Shown: positions 22,301-32,798 of the stretch, piece by piece
Numbering within the stretch: position 1 is the stretch's first letter
How the letters are laid out: every line of letters starts with the position of its first letter
Assembly: GCA_032718475.1 (NCBI GenBank)
Contig: JAUCBJ010008780.1
Location: 19,270 to 83,269, forward strand
DNA from: Nemertoderma westbladi
Lineage: Eukaryota; Xenacoelomorpha; Nemertodermatida; Nemertodermatidae
Length of the DNA stretch: 64,000 nucleotides
Direction: 5' to 3'
Made by a program: the position numbers and the translations under genes
The notes under the pieces: model-generated
The model's input: the letters and a program-made list of their open reading frames with translations, nothing else
Databases searched by the model: none
What the model was told of the DNA's origin: nothing

Positions 22301-24076
22301 AGAAGTGACTTTGGGAACGACAGGCCTAATTATCTCAGGCTCATCAACTATCGTAGAGAGTCTTTGGACCTTAATACTTTGGGCCGTAGGTTCTATACTA
22401 CTCAAGTCTGTGCTAGCTAGCTGTCTTCTAACAGCTGGGGGCAAATCAGGCAATTTGCGACGGTAAGATGTTTTTCTACGCCTACTTAGATGAGATCTAT
22501 TTCCTCCGCCTTCAGGATCGGTAGTGTCGCCTTCCTCCGAGGATGTGTATCCCTGGCGCTTGGGAGTAGATTTTCTCATCATCTGCATCTGATTAGCAGT
22601 AAACTGTTTATTTATACTGTCTTGCGTCTCTTGCAGATTTTCCAACTCTAGTTGGATAGTCTCCTCAGACGCTCTCCGTTCTGCTTCTGCCACTGTTGCC
22701 TTTCTTTCGGCTTCCGCCGCTTTTCTTTCTGCTTCTGCTTCTGCTGCTTTTCTTTCGGCTTCTGCTTCTGCCGCTTTTGCCTTTCTTTCGGCTTCTGCTT
22801 CTGCCGCTTTTGCCTTTCTTTCGGCTTCTGCTTCTGCTGCTTTTCTTTCGGCTTCTGCTTCTTTTCTTTCTGCTTCTGCTTCCGCCGCCGCTGCTGCTGC
22901 TACCTTTCTTCTCTCTATCAGTTCTTTCTTTACTTGTTCTTCTCGGACTCTAGTGAGGCGGAGTTTTTCATCACATTCAGCTTGGTTTGCAGCTAACATT
23001 TCGGCATCGATTGAGTCCAACACAAGCTTGGTTCCTTCACTATTAGGGGAAAGTCCAGACAGCCGTCTCCTCAACTCTTCGTCTCCTAGGAATCGCTGAT
23101 AGTCGGACAAATAAATGTCGATAGCGTCTCTAGTTCGCGGTTTCTCGGCGGTCTCTTCGCTTTCCGCTTGAGAAAGGGTGACATCAGTTTGTTCTTTACA
23201 GGTTGATCTCTCAGCCAGCTGGGATTTCCACTGGGCCGTTTCCTGTACTTTGAGATCTACCCGATGTAACCAAGTTTTGACAGCAACCTGCAGCGACGTG
23301 TCCTGTCTTCTTTTGGAAGTTTCCTCAAAGGCTGAGAGGATTAGTCGTATGCATAGGGTTCTTTCGCGTATTTGATATAGCAGCTCTTCCTGCTCTTGAG
23401 GTCCTTGAGGTTGTCGAAACAGTTGTTCTTCCAATCGATCCAAGGAGCCGAAGAATCCCTGCACATATCCTGCTGCCGACCTCTTCCAAACAGCTGGATC
23501 CATAGTATCTTTAGCCACTCCCATCCTGTGTATATCTTCCCAAGTAGCCTCGGACAGATCCAACGGGAGTCCGAGTCCGGGAAAGTTCCATTGTGATTCA
23601 ACAATAGACATCAATTCTTCCCTGGCGTATCCCGCATAATTATCTTGGGTCGCTCGCTTATTTCTCGCCCAGTCGGCTTGATGTTCCTCCACCGCAATAT
23701 ATATAGTAGTTAGCACTGCAGCAGGAAGGGTAAGAAGGGGGTCCGAGTATACTGTAGCAGCCATCTGCACTCCGCGTTCGGGGGTCAGCTCTACAGTATC
23801 CGAACTGCTGGAGCTATCAGGTCGCTGGGAAGTAGGTTCTTGACCAAGATGTTGCTGCGATAGGACAGCTGCCTCTTGGTTCCGTTTGACCTGTGCCCGA
23901 GTGCCTATGATGGACCTATGGTGGATTAGCCTAGGGTCTGATACTACTGGAGGGATGACCTTTTTTGCAGTAGGAGGTGAGCTGAACTCCTTTCTTATTC
24001 GCTCCACACTCCTATCTGAGTCACAGATAGTTGTATCGATCAGACTGTCTGACAGGTTTTGCTGAGTGTCAGACAT
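19388..24076 (-). CDS. gag-pol: Gag-protease polyprotein of BEL/Pao element with RT and integrase deleted in frame (1562 aa)
   Basis: The ATG at 24076 opens 1562 codons without a stop. Approximate order: Ser/Thr-rich N-terminus; an Ala/Glu/Lys/Arg coiled-coil tract at residues 385-475 built of EAEAERKA repeats; a Gag region resembling DUF1759 at 790-980 (VKFNGDEMKWLPFNEYYKD); CCHC knuckles at 1087-1145 (CALCDGPHRLSAC, CYNCLRSGHQRRTC, then CAKCGAKHH); an aspartic protease of the DUF1758 kind with LLDSGSTGTFID at about 1260. After SDNDDINSN the frame jumps to the end of RNase H (DQWRHCLGTINPADIASRG, about 1453). After QAKGAEKV it jumps again to the extreme C-terminus of pol (TQQLNRPASRLCLLER). 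Comparison with 1-2552 shows both jumps are deletions that preserve the frame. The product could form particles and process Gag but cannot copy or integrate DNA. Confidence 0.9.
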   Translation of the reverse strand: MSDTQQNLSDSLIDTTICDSDRSVERIRKEFSSPPTAKKVIPPVVSDPRLIHHRSIIGTRAQVKRNQEAAVLSQQHLGQEPTSQRPDSSSSSDTVELTPERGVQMAATVYSDPLLTLPAAVLTTIYIAVEEHQADWARNKRATQDNYAGYAREELMSIVESQWNFPGLGLPLDLSEATWEDIHRMGVAKDTMDPAVWKRSAAGYVQGFFGSLDRLEEQLFRQPQGPQEQEELLYQIRERTLCIRLILSAFEETSKRRQDTSLQVAVKTWLHRVDLKVQETAQWKSQLAERSTCKEQTDVTLSQAESEETAEKPRTRDAIDIYLSDYQRFLGDEELRRRLSGLSPNSEGTKLVLDSIDAEMLAANQAECDEKLRLTRVREEQVKKELIERRKVAAAAAAEAEAERKEAEAERKAAEAEAERKAKAAEAEAERKAKAAEAEAERKAAEAEAERKAAEAERKATVAEAERRASEETIQLELENLQETQDSINKQFTANQMQMMRKSTPKRQGYTSSEEGDTTDPEGGGNRSHLSRRRKTSYRRKLPDLPPAVRRQLASTDLSSIEPTAQSIKVQRLSTIVDEPEIIRPVVPKVTSVLETPVLPELNSKFPLHSTTLPVPGGTVQENIPVQIAEREIKNLSPVVPRQPATMLATPASAVEWVEEGRRGMNLLLGQMQETVHQHKGTVRESRAELQEVQQSIALERDKLVNIQKGIPIPPVTLCQPVRSEVLHAQGVEPKRIYTASEVETPIANPIKGDYRPVINDIPYRLDNDPRNLYTDNSILNNTMAQESFTRQMARTEARQAVKVGEIVKFNGDEMKWLPFNEYYKDSIQNSVLSNGEKLRFLIKCLEGPPKLMALKFIGHPDGLRQVWDTLNIRYGNKDNIAKYLYAKLVAPRHFLSSGIIEFSDEIQEICRQLDWLGKSHEYQSSMVIGAVVSTLPKGGVCTRWDKKVLYMNEQQRRSPTMADLMSFLDSEVKLQLIRQSREKTSENKVSEKPVSRRRIIPVCYTDDGESQASQEEDSGKDTAKSYYDNKTYKDISKYKSRTSDRREQVTTTPPTSPKRIHGRKPEERTRVQNVNQVKVSNIKPKCALCDGPHRLSACAEFLKKSPVDRRTVLWNKRLCYNCLRSGHQRRTCYSDVKCAKCGAKHHILLHSEFERDNPSQVSEPELHVQFSDVNDTDQGSEWEGFYTDEFSDANESCYLINTTVYRALTDEKDTDEFTPTPFDKQPSWKVPTSNIGIREFPVVQVRVHGLNKSYIVNALLDSGSTGTFIDQELAEDIFAGQPKFRTKLNMSGIMQVWKSTLTADYYVGVLSTPQDKLGTQGIRSVKMVAIKNFATTQADLYNWDEDESIQHLKIPRFQTDYPGVQILIGQNAHEALETLEKRPAQPQPLQTYAVRTRVGWYFTGPSRRTLKERLPQQQVYQVKEWEVESSDVDDPTEGTPYSSDNDDINSNVDQWRHCLGTINPADIASRGATPQELIDTPGWLGGSDSLSKEEEEWPPHLTTAEIRQAKGAEKVTQQLNRPASRLCLLERDRKLSENYGRQDTLPTTTSLIRQISRDSIT

Positions 24077-26341
24077 GTTTAGCTATACAGTTGAATGTCT
24101 ACTACTATAGTTTCAGTTAAAGCAAGTCTGGTAATTCAGTATGACCGCAAGCCTAGCGATTTATTACCGGTACCGTTACTCAGTGTAACGTGATATATAT
24201 ACAATATATTAGAATACCGGTATGCTTATAATATATATAAGTATTATTACAGACTAGATTTGTCACAGAGTACCGGTATATAAGTTTAGCACAAATATAT
24301 ATAAATATATAATAGGCCTATCGTGAATACCGGTATACAGTTTACACTTATAGTACTGTAGTATATATAAGTATAATTATGAACTAGAATTTATTACAGA
24401 GTACCGGTATGATTTTAGCTCAAATTTATAGAAATAAATATAATAAGCCTATGGTAAGTACCGGTATGTCAATTATTTTTAGAATAATTGAATTCCTGAA
24501 TATTTTTGGGTTACTTAGCTACTTTAACTTACTTTATTACCGTTATTTAAGCAGTAGTCCAACTGATAGTGAGACCTAGTTGTTGTATGACAGGCCTACT
24601 ATTTATAAATCGTTTGAGTTGATTTATAATATTTATATACCCGTTTAAAATGGGTTTTGTCAATATTTGAAATAAATGTTATTATTTCTGGGGGAGTCAC
24701 TACACAGAAGCTGTGCGCTCTCAGTGAAGTGCTATTTATTTGACACTAAAACTGATAATTCTAATTTACCTAAGTTACTTAATACTACAAATTACTTACG
24801 ATACGGGTGAGATTAATTCTCTAATTAAAACACAACAAAATATTACGTACGAAATTTTGTAGGGTAATTTTAAAGGAAGTCTACAAACCAGCCTAACAAA
24901 GGGTTAGATTTCTGGTTATTACAACGGACAGGGTACTACGGTATTTGAATAATAAGTAGTAGTAAATATATTGCACTGTCTAGATAGGAAAATACCACCG
25001 CCTGACGACCTATAACCGTATCACTAAAGGTACTACGTTATGTATCACGGATTGTTCCTACCCAGAAGCTAATAGAGCTAACGAATGTGCCTATCAACCA
25101 CTTTACAACACAAATATACTGCCTACACTAATTACTTCGGAAAGCACTGTACACTAAACCCTAAATTAGGTACAAGTACCGGTATAACAAATAATCAGTA
25201 GTTAAATATACTTGAACAGTTAAAAGAACCACGGCATCTGCTGGAGTGACCAGGGCACAAAGTCACCAGTCTTGTCCTACGCCAAGCAGCCCGTGTAGTA
25301 CCGGGGTTAATTTAACTATAACAGTATGTATAACAAACACAATTACTGTAGGGATAAACTTGGGGACATGAATGTTGCGAATAATCGCATAAACTCTGAA
25401 CAATAAATATTACGCTACCCGCACAGAATACTCAAACGAAATACAAACCAAACGCTGGCAGACTACTATCAAGCCTAAACAAACTACAGTATGTGCAGAT
25501 TCTGAGACTGTTAGTTAGTATGCGTTCTAACACGGTAGTACGACTTATTCTTTAAGAGGGGATTGACCTTACAGCATATGGCTGCCCCAACTTACTAACG
25601 GCACTTTATCAGACCAACTCTACACACGCAGCAATCCCTTCAGACCTAAGAATAGCTAGACAACAATCCAGCCTACAAAATATTTGAGTAATAACTATTA
25701 CGGTACCTGAACAGACCACACAAACAAACACAGGCTAAAACACTGGCAGACTACGATCAAGCCTAAATAAACTACAGAGTATATGCAGATTCTGAAACTG
25801 TTAGTTAGTATGCGTTCTAACACGGTAGTACGACTTATTCTTTAAGAGGGGATTGACCTTACAGCATATGGCTGCCCCAACTTACTAACGGCACTTTATC
25901 AGACAAACTCTACACACGCCGCAATCTCTCCAAACTCAACAACAGTCAGACAGCAACTCAGCCTACAGTTATCTGAACAATCTGAGCAGACTTACACGTC
26001 TTCAGCTCAATATTAACTTACTAGGAAATAAAACCGACAGAAATAAGTAAGCTCCAAAAGAAACAAGGGGTGTACAGTCCCTAATCTCTTAAACAGCCTA
26101 CCGGTATACAATAATCAAAATCGAATAATACTAAATGTACTTATAGAGCAGTACCGGTTAGGACAGTTGGGCCTACAGACCTACAGAAGTACCGGTTCTG
26201 GCAGTTGGACCTACGGACCTACAGCAGTACCGGTTCTGGCAGTTGGGCCTACTGACCTACAGAAGTACCGGTTCAGGTTTACCGGTCACTACGGTATTTT
26301 GCAACCTTATTGCCTACTGCAATAAGATCGATAACTGTTAC
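24077..26341 (-). other. 2.3-kb 5' leader of the 14-kb element, rich in TACCGGTA and direct repeats
   Basis: No ORF of note. The octamer TACCGGTA or its core ACCGGT recurs many times (for example near 24170, 24220, 24273, 24333, 24405, 24461, 25182, 26100 and 26150-26280). A segment of about 130 bp containing TTCTTTAAGAGGGGATTGAC is directly duplicated (about 25505-25640 and 25805-25925). Near the LTR, a unit of about 48 bp with GCAGTTGGGCCTAC and AGTACCGGTTC occurs three times (26160-26285). Such repeats in a retroelement leader may concern packaging or be silencer targets; that is inference. A primer-binding site was not identified with confidence: the bases after the LTR on the coding strand are GTAACAGTTATCG. 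Confidence 0.6.
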
Positions 26342-27552
26342 TGTTCGCGCTTTTGAAGACCTTTAGCAGTTTAACCTGCCAAAATTTATATGTCTTTTAG
26401 TTAATTAAAACACCTTTAGCATACGACAATATTTTATGCTAATAAACAAAACATTAGCCGAAGTCAGCCCATGCGCGATCATTCACCCGATGGATCTACA
26501 CCCGGGAGGCTGAATTCGGATGCTTAAATTATATTATTGCAGTGTAAGGTTGCAGTGTGAACCTACTGTATTATTCGATAGATCGTTAATAATTAATCTC
26601 TGACAGATATTATTGGCTTTCGGGAAATATTAACAGTTCCTTTAGGACGTGGCGCTCTATCTATTTAAACAGAACTAGGACTTATACTAAACGCAACGAT
26701 ACCGCTTATGATTAAAGTATAAGGCGTATTCTTTAGGAAATACTTTGTTACCAATCACAATCATGTACACTATTCTGCCGACCGTCAGTATATTTGACCA
26801 CACATAAAGAGAGCAGCAATTGACTCATGTAGGGTCTGCTAAATAACATTAGATTCAATACACACCACATTAATATAAATCGCAATTGTTATGTATAGCC
26901 TGTCTCTCTAACCTGTAGTGTATCAAGAAAATTGGGAATTTTGGGTGATTTATCCGTATTCTTCAAAGAGCAATAATTCATCAACAAATAGATACAATTA
27001 ACAACTGACGGTAAATAACAGTACAAACAATATGATTAGTGCAGTTAAATTAAATGATTGAGACTCGTTAAATTCGTTAGTTAAGTGAGTTAAGGTAACA
27101 GTTATACTTTCGGTAATTTAAGCAGTTTTACTAAAGTTCTTCCCAAAAGCCGGTGTTATGGCGAAAAATGGGAACACAACAACAGAATCATATAAAATCA
27201 TATGACTACTTGACTATACGAGGATACCAACTACCCTTATTCCCCGAGGCTCCCGTCCAACACAGAGGATGAGCATACAGATAGGAAATTCAGTTCAGTA
27301 GCTCTGGGATAGGTCAAAATCAACGCCCACTCAAATTCTATTGGCCGATACGGACAGCAAGGCTAAGGCAACCTCCCTAAGCTGGTTGGCCGCCGATCGA
27401 ACAGAACCCAGATACTCTCGTACAGCCCATCAGCCAATAAGCTGGTAGCTTGCACTATTTTACCTATAGCTCCCTTTTAGAGTATTCTAGCGACCGGGGG
27501 GGAACTGGCCAGCAAAGGCAAACTTATCAGTTATCCCACAAAAGCTTTTACA
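26342..27552 (-). repeat. 5' LTR of the 14-kb BEL/Pao element
   Basis: About 1.2 kb, near-identical to 13408-14619, with TG...CA ends on the coding strand and CTAAT immediately outside. High similarity between the two LTRs indicates that little time has passed since insertion. Confidence 0.95.
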
Positions 27553-27557
27553 CTAAT
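27553..27557. repeat. Target-site duplication CTAAT, right copy
   Basis: Matches 13403-13407. The bases on either side rejoin the interrupted gag frame when one copy is removed. Confidence 0.9.
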
Positions 27558-29309
27558 TCTAATCCCAGCAGACAAGAACAAGGTAAAGCCCAATCTGGCG
27601 CACGAGTACGCATATCGGAGGCAACAATACCATAAAGGCCTCAGGTAAGAACACCCATTCCTACGATCCATAATCCCAATATTTTGCATTCGGTCGAAAG
27701 ATTTACAGAGGAAGCTTGGATTAGAGCTTCAACGCGTAAACCAATACGAGCGCCGAGAAACGACACTGACTCGAGTGAAGAAGAGGAAGATTTGAGGCGT
27801 CAGAAGTCCCAAAACTGGAAGGAAAGAAGGACTAACGCGGAACAAGTAAGTATGAACCCTCGGGAAGGGACCAGTCTTAACAATCCTGCAGAGTTGACCA
27901 ACTTGATGCCCCGAAATAAAGATACCCTCAGGGACATTGGTAAGTTTGCTGCCAGGCAGGGTTTGCCGGCACAACAACCCCAGAAGTTTATGGGCAACAA
28001 CAAACATTGGAGGACGTTTAAGATGTATGTCGACAAGCAGTTGACGAATAGTACCTTTACTCCCAATGAGAAATTCAATTACCTATTACAAATGCTCCAT
28101 AGAGAACCGAGAGCCATTGCCGATACCTTCGTCGGCAATGAAAGAGCATTCGAACTAGCAATGAAGACACTTAGCGACATTTATGGGAATAAAACCAAAA
28201 TGGCGCAGTCGATAGTTGAAGATTTGGGTAAGGGCGGAAAAATTATGACCCCTTTGGAGCTGTTGAACTTAGCCAACGCCATCTCGAACGCTTTGGATAT
28301 TTTAAAGACGGTGAATCTACCTCATCATGGTGATCATGCGGAAGTCTTGAAGAGTATAATAAGACGCCTAAAAATGCGTTGTAGACAAAAGTGGCAAAAA
28401 CTAGAAAATAAACTGGAGGGTCAGGACAATGTGTTGACTCTCAGACTTATTCATGATATGATAGCCACAGACGCGGTAGCAGAGATGAAGTCGAATTTTT
28501 CAGAAGAAAACATGAGAGAGACCAAGCCTGTTATCGGAAGGTCAATGGTGAGGTTTGATGAGGACAAATCAACTGTAACGTTTAACTCAATAGACAAATA
28601 CAATCCAAGTCCAAGTAGCTTCATCCTAGGGTCAGATAGACCCAGGACAAAGCAACAGGAGTTGCCGGACGGTTTTGTAGGTTGTCAATTCTGCCTACTA
28701 AAGGAGGTAAGATCAGATGACCATAAGTTAGAGAGCTGTAGACGCTTCAAGGAGCTGACTTCAGAACAGAGGAGGGTTCAAGTGCGGTCATTAGACACCT
28801 GTTGGGCATGCCTTGCCCCAGCTCATGTACGGCGCCAGTGCCCAAACAGTAAAGACGGACGTGTGGAGTGTGGCAGATTACATCACAAGCTGCTACATGC
28901 GGATTTCCATGCTCCAACAGACCGTTATTTACAGTGGAATCCTCAAAGGAAGGGAAGCTTAATACCCGCAACAATAAGGAAGAATACCTACGCCGGCATC
29001 CTAGACAATGGATATCAACCAGGTTCATCGGATGAGGACGGTGAAGCGAGCGCGAGGGAGGTAACTTGCGAGGGATTTACCATCGATAGCTTGTCAACCA
29101 GCGCGAGGACGTATTTATCATCGGCCACGTCAGAAATATTCAGCATGATACCGGTGAAACTTACTGGAGACAAAGGGTTGAAAAGAATATATGTAATGTT
29201 GGACACCTCTTCCACATTATCATATATAGACGAGGAAGTGGCGAGGGCTGTTTCCAGCTTCCAGGATGCTGAGGAGATAAAGATAAGTAAAAATCCATGC
29301 ACAGGGTAG
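27558..29309 (+). pseudogene. gag: Decayed BEL/Pao element: rest of Gag and start of protease
   Basis: Continues the frame begun at 12790. A TAA at 27633-27635 interrupts it, after which the frame is open to 29307. It encodes an acidic linker (DSSEEEEDLRRQ), a DUF1759-like Gag region from about 27950 (FMGNNKHWRTFKMYVDKQL, then MKTLSDIYGNKTKM), and a knuckle region: CQFC..CRRF near 28685, CWACLAPAHVRRQC near 28800 (C-x2-C-x4-H-x4-C) and ECGRLHHKLLH. The protease starts at about 29140 and has LDTSSTLSYID, where the third active-site residue is Ser in place of the usual Gly. The frame ends at 29309; protease sequence continues in another frame from 29297, so a frameshift lies at about 29300. Confidence 0.85.
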
Positions 29310-30133
29310 GAGATGTCAAAGGACATAAGATTTCTGTCGAAATAGACTCCCTACTTCCGAGAGAAGAGCACACTCGCCAGGAAAGGAGAGCTTTGCCGCT
29401 GGATGGGTTTAAATGTTTGGCTATGAAGGGGTTCGGAAGGCAGTTAGGTAAGGTGCCACTAATGAGTCCCATAGCACAAGAGTATTTTGACGAGCTCAAA
29501 ATACCAAGACACCAGATAGGTTATAGAAATGTGTCTATGTTGATTAGAGAGGAACAGCTAATCACGCACCAAATATGGGAAATGAGACCAGTTGAGCCAT
29601 ATGTAAATGGGCCACACGCCCATAGGACCATACTAGGTTGGTATACACGCATACCCATTCCATACGAGTTTCCAGGTGGCGACAAGCTGAAGGATGGACA
29701 CGACGATTCGCAGTCTACATCACAGCCATCGTTAGTAGAACCACCAGATGTTGACGACTTTATGAGAGCCTGTATTGATCACTACAGCGACTTTAGCGAG
29801 TCGGAGGTGGAGTTGAGTCCTGATAATGTTAGATTATTGGAACCGCTCTAATACAACCGAACAGATAGTGAACCCGAGGACTACTGCTATCAGACCCATG
29901 GGTCTGGTTCAGTCTCCCACGCCACTTATTTGAGTAACGTCTTGACATATACCAATATAGTGGAAGGACAGGTGGCGAAATTTCGAGACCTCGACAATTT
30001 CCAATTCAACGAAGAGGAGTTGCAAAAGGAATTGATGCAGCAAGACCTCGAGACAGGAGCTAGAACCATCGAATGGTTGGACAAAGACGTGATGGAACCT
30101 GGTGGATATGACTTAACTATGTCTACAGACTAG
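29297..30133 (+). pseudogene. pol: Decayed BEL/Pao element: end of protease and linker to RT
   Basis: Continues the protease in the second frame (LGKVPLMSPIAQEYFDELKIPRHQ, then LGWYTRIPIPYE, the usual C-terminal side of BEL proteases). A TAA at 29849-29851 breaks it; the same frame resumes with YLSNVLTYTNIVEGQVAKFRDL and an acidic stretch before a TAG at 30131-30133 followed directly by TAA. These stops show the pol frame is no longer functional. Confidence 0.75.
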
Positions 30134-30148
30134 TAAAGATCTCTGGAG

Positions 30149-31348
30149 ATGATGGAGGACACAATATGCCTGTTACCAACAGCACACTTCGAGGTTGGAA
30201 TGTTGTGGCGTCGGCAACCCCCTAAATTGGAAAATAACTACAACCTAGCTTTGAAAAGATTAACCGGAGTAAGAGCGCAGTTGTTGAAGAATCAGGATAT
30301 TAGGGAGAAATATTGCGCCCAAATTAACAACTATCTAACCAAGAGATTTGCCAGGAAGGTAGAGAACCCCGACATTGAGACGGACCAGACTTATTATCTC
30401 CCGCACCATTATGTAACCCACCCTGATAAACCAAACAAGGTACGAGTAGTTAATGACTACGTAGCAGTCTATAAAGGTATGTCTTTAAACTCCGAACTAA
30501 TGGATGGTCCTAATCTCAACAACTATTTAATAGGGATACTGTTACTCTTTAGACAGCGCCGATTTGCCTTCACTTGTGACATCGAGGCAATGTTCTACCA
30601 GGTGAGAGCCTGCAAGGCGGACCAAGATAGTCTCAGATTTCTCTGGTACGAGAATGAGGACCTATCAGGCCCAGTAGTTACATACCAGATGTACGTCAGA
30701 ATATTCGGTGCCCGCGACAGTCCCAACGGCACGCTGTTTGTCTTAAAGAAAACGGCGACAGCCCAGATTGGAAATTACCCGGTAGACATAATCGAGTCCA
30801 TCTTAAGAAACTTTTATATGGACGATGGGTTGGTGTCAAAGGACACGGCAGAACAAGCCATAGATGTGGCTCACGGTCAACAGGAGTGCCTGGCTATGGG
30901 AGGGTTCCCGCTAACCAAGTTTACCACCAATTCGGAGGCTTTATTGGAGTCATTCCCGGTGAAAGATCATGGGAGCGGAGACATCAAGTTGGGTGTAGAA
31001 CCCATCCCTATGGCGCGAGTACTGGGACTCAGATGGAATCCGAACACGGATAAATTTCAGGTGAGGGTAAGATTTGAGCCCAGTAGCCCAGACAAAACCT
31101 TGACTAAGAGGATCTGCTTGTCGACCATGAGCAGACTATTTCACCCGATGAACTTTATCAGTCCAGTAATATTACAAGCACGAATATGTATGAGGAAAAT
31201 ATGGCTGTCCGACTTAGAGTGGGACGAGCCGATATCCCCAATACACGCGAAGCAGTGGAGAGAGTGGGAAGCCGAGTTGCATCTATTGAAAAATATAGAT
31301 GTACCCCGCTCCTACTTTCCAAATCAGCTGGTATTTCCAGCTGTTTAG
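30149..31348 (+). pseudogene. pol: Decayed BEL/Pao element: reverse transcriptase
   Basis: An open stretch of 399 codons covering the RT fingers, palm and thumb: YYLPHHYVTHPD..KVRVVNDYVA, FAFTCDIEAMFYQVR with the first catalytic Asp, RIFGARDSPNGTLF, and NFYMDDGLVS, where the catalytic tetrad reads YMDD. The thumb motif ARVLGLRWNPNTDKFQVRV and the FISPVILQARICMRKIW end of the domain follow. The frame stops at 31346-31348 (PNQLVFPAV), where the RNase H domain should begin; a frameshift lies there. Confidence 0.9.
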
Positions 31349-32340
31349 AGCTGCACTTATTCAGCGACGCAAGTGACACTGGCTTTGGTATGGTAGCCTA
31401 CCTTCGCCGAGAGGGAAGTCAGGATAAGTTTTAAACGGCCTTTGTTACTTCTAGATCAAAGACAATGCCAATCAAATACATGACTGTCCCTCGTGCAGAG
31501 TTGCAGGCAGCAGTAGTATAGGTCGAGGTAAGTAAACAGATAAGGGATGACTTAGACACGACCTTGACATTATTCTATTGGACGGACGCATCTTTGGTGC
31601 TAGTGTATATTGCAGCTGATAATATCGCACTAAAGACATTTGTAGCCAACAGACGTGCCCAGATCGTTGACTTTTCAATGAAGGAGCAATGGAGACATTG
31701 TCCAGGAGTGTTAAACCCCGCCGACATAACTTCACGAGGTGCCATGCCATCAGAATTCTGTCAGGAAGATTCCCAGGAGTTTTGGTTACATGGACCGGAT
31801 TTTCTGACAAGGACACAGGAACATTGGTCACAGATGCTGAAGATTGTTACCAATCCGATGCCGATAGACGCAGAGGTCAAGTTAGCTAAGGTTTCCAAGT
31901 CCAAGTCGAAGGCCAGACTAGAATCACTGTAGCGGCCTGAGGAATCATTGGAGCGGCCTGAGGAATCATTGGAGTGGCCCTGAGACTTGTCGGACCAAGA
32001 GACATATGTGACTACAAGGTCCGGAAGGGTAAGTTATGACATAAAACCACCCTTACAGACTGCCCAATGTTCACAGTTTGTAAGTGACGGACAGCAAATA
32101 ATCACAAAGGTGGAGCCTTTGGTTTACAGATCTGCGGATTTGGATTCGAAGATTCCATTAGCAAATACGCAACCGTCACCAACACTAGAGCCATGTAGTA
32201 TTTATGACAAATTGATAAAATTGTCCGCCTCTTGGCTGACGATTTGTAAGAGAACCGCGTGGTTGAGCCGATATGTTTCGTCCCTTTATTTAAAATATAC
32301 GAAGCATTTAGGAGATTAAACAAGTACTAACAGTGAGCGA
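31349..32340 (+). pseudogene. pol: Decayed BEL/Pao element: RNase H and linker
   Basis: In the first frame the sequence reads LHLFSDASDTGFGMVAYL (RNase H first Asp), stops at 31432-31434, and continues with the expected PRAELQAAV-type segment interrupted by TAG. From 31564 it reads LFYWTDASLVLVYIAADN and the hallmark WRHCPGVLNPADITSRGAM up to 31932. A linker with remaining similarity to the Pao-like fragment at 48303 (SASW..CKRTAWLSRYV) reaches about 32320. Several stops and at least one frameshift are present. Confidence 0.8.
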
Positions 32341-32798
32341 ATTCGGAAGTTGAAACAACCTCTGACAGAGACTGAGATCGATCAAGCGGAATTAAAACAT
32401 TTGAGACATTATCAAATGTGTTCCTTCCCAAAATAATTCAATCTATTATCGGCTCAACAACCAGTTCTTTATAAACCCCTCAGGAGGTGGAGTCCACTAA
32501 TACATAAGAGTTTGATTTGTCATAGATCATAGATCATCTGTTACAGCCAAGCAAGGCGGTAGGTACAATGTACAACGCATGTCTGGTTTGCAAGAGAGTA
32601 AACGCCAGAGTATTGAAACAGGAAATGGCTGAACTCCCGAAAGCGAGAGTACAGGCATACGATCCACCCTTTATGAACACGGGAGTGGATTGTTTTGTCC
32701 CGATTGAGGCAAAGAGTGGACGACTGATGTTACGATATATGGCGCTGTGTACTACTATCAGCCCATTATACAGTATAAAATATTTAGATAAGTCATAA
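32341..32798 (+). pseudogene. pol: Decayed BEL/Pao element: integrase N-terminal fragment
   Basis: After a degenerate stretch, the frame at 32568-32798 encodes CLVCKRVNARVLKQEMAELP (the CxxC half of the HHCC finger) and PPFMNTGVDCFVPIEAKSGR, the first catalytic Asp of the integrase core. Similarity ends near 32750 and no second Asp or Glu follows, so the integrase is truncated by deletion or insertion. No 3' LTR was recognised downstream. Confidence 0.75.

Larger units (their letters stand above)
13408..27552 (-). mobile_element. Complete 14,145-bp BEL/Pao insertion lacking RT and integrase
   Basis: The unit is delimited by near-identical LTRs (13408-14619 and 26342-27552), begins and ends TG/CA on its coding strand, and is flanked by CTAAT duplications. 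Transcription runs right to left: 5' LTR, 2.3-kb leader, Gag-protease ORF (24076 to 19388), 1.6-kb spacer, accessory ORF A (17768 to 17139), a small hydrophobic ORF, accessory ORF B (16472 to 14697), polypurine tract, 3' LTR. The RT, most of RNase H, integrase and most of the DUF5641-like region are missing through deletions that keep the frame. LTR similarity shows recent insertion, so the deleted form was probably mobilised in trans by a complete relative. The element at 1-6927 is an older relative that retains RNase H and integrase. Confidence 0.9.

Noticed and set aside
20795-22996. Plus-strand frames within the Gag-protease region (for example Phe/Cys-rich and Leu-rich frames at 22652-22996)
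   Set aside because: They are antisense shadows of the repeat-encoded coiled coil and the Gag coding strand.
29297-29309. Programmed frameshift between gag and pol in the decayed element
   Set aside because: The overlap is inside the protease and not at a gag-pol border, and the copy has several other stops, so mutation is the simpler explanation.
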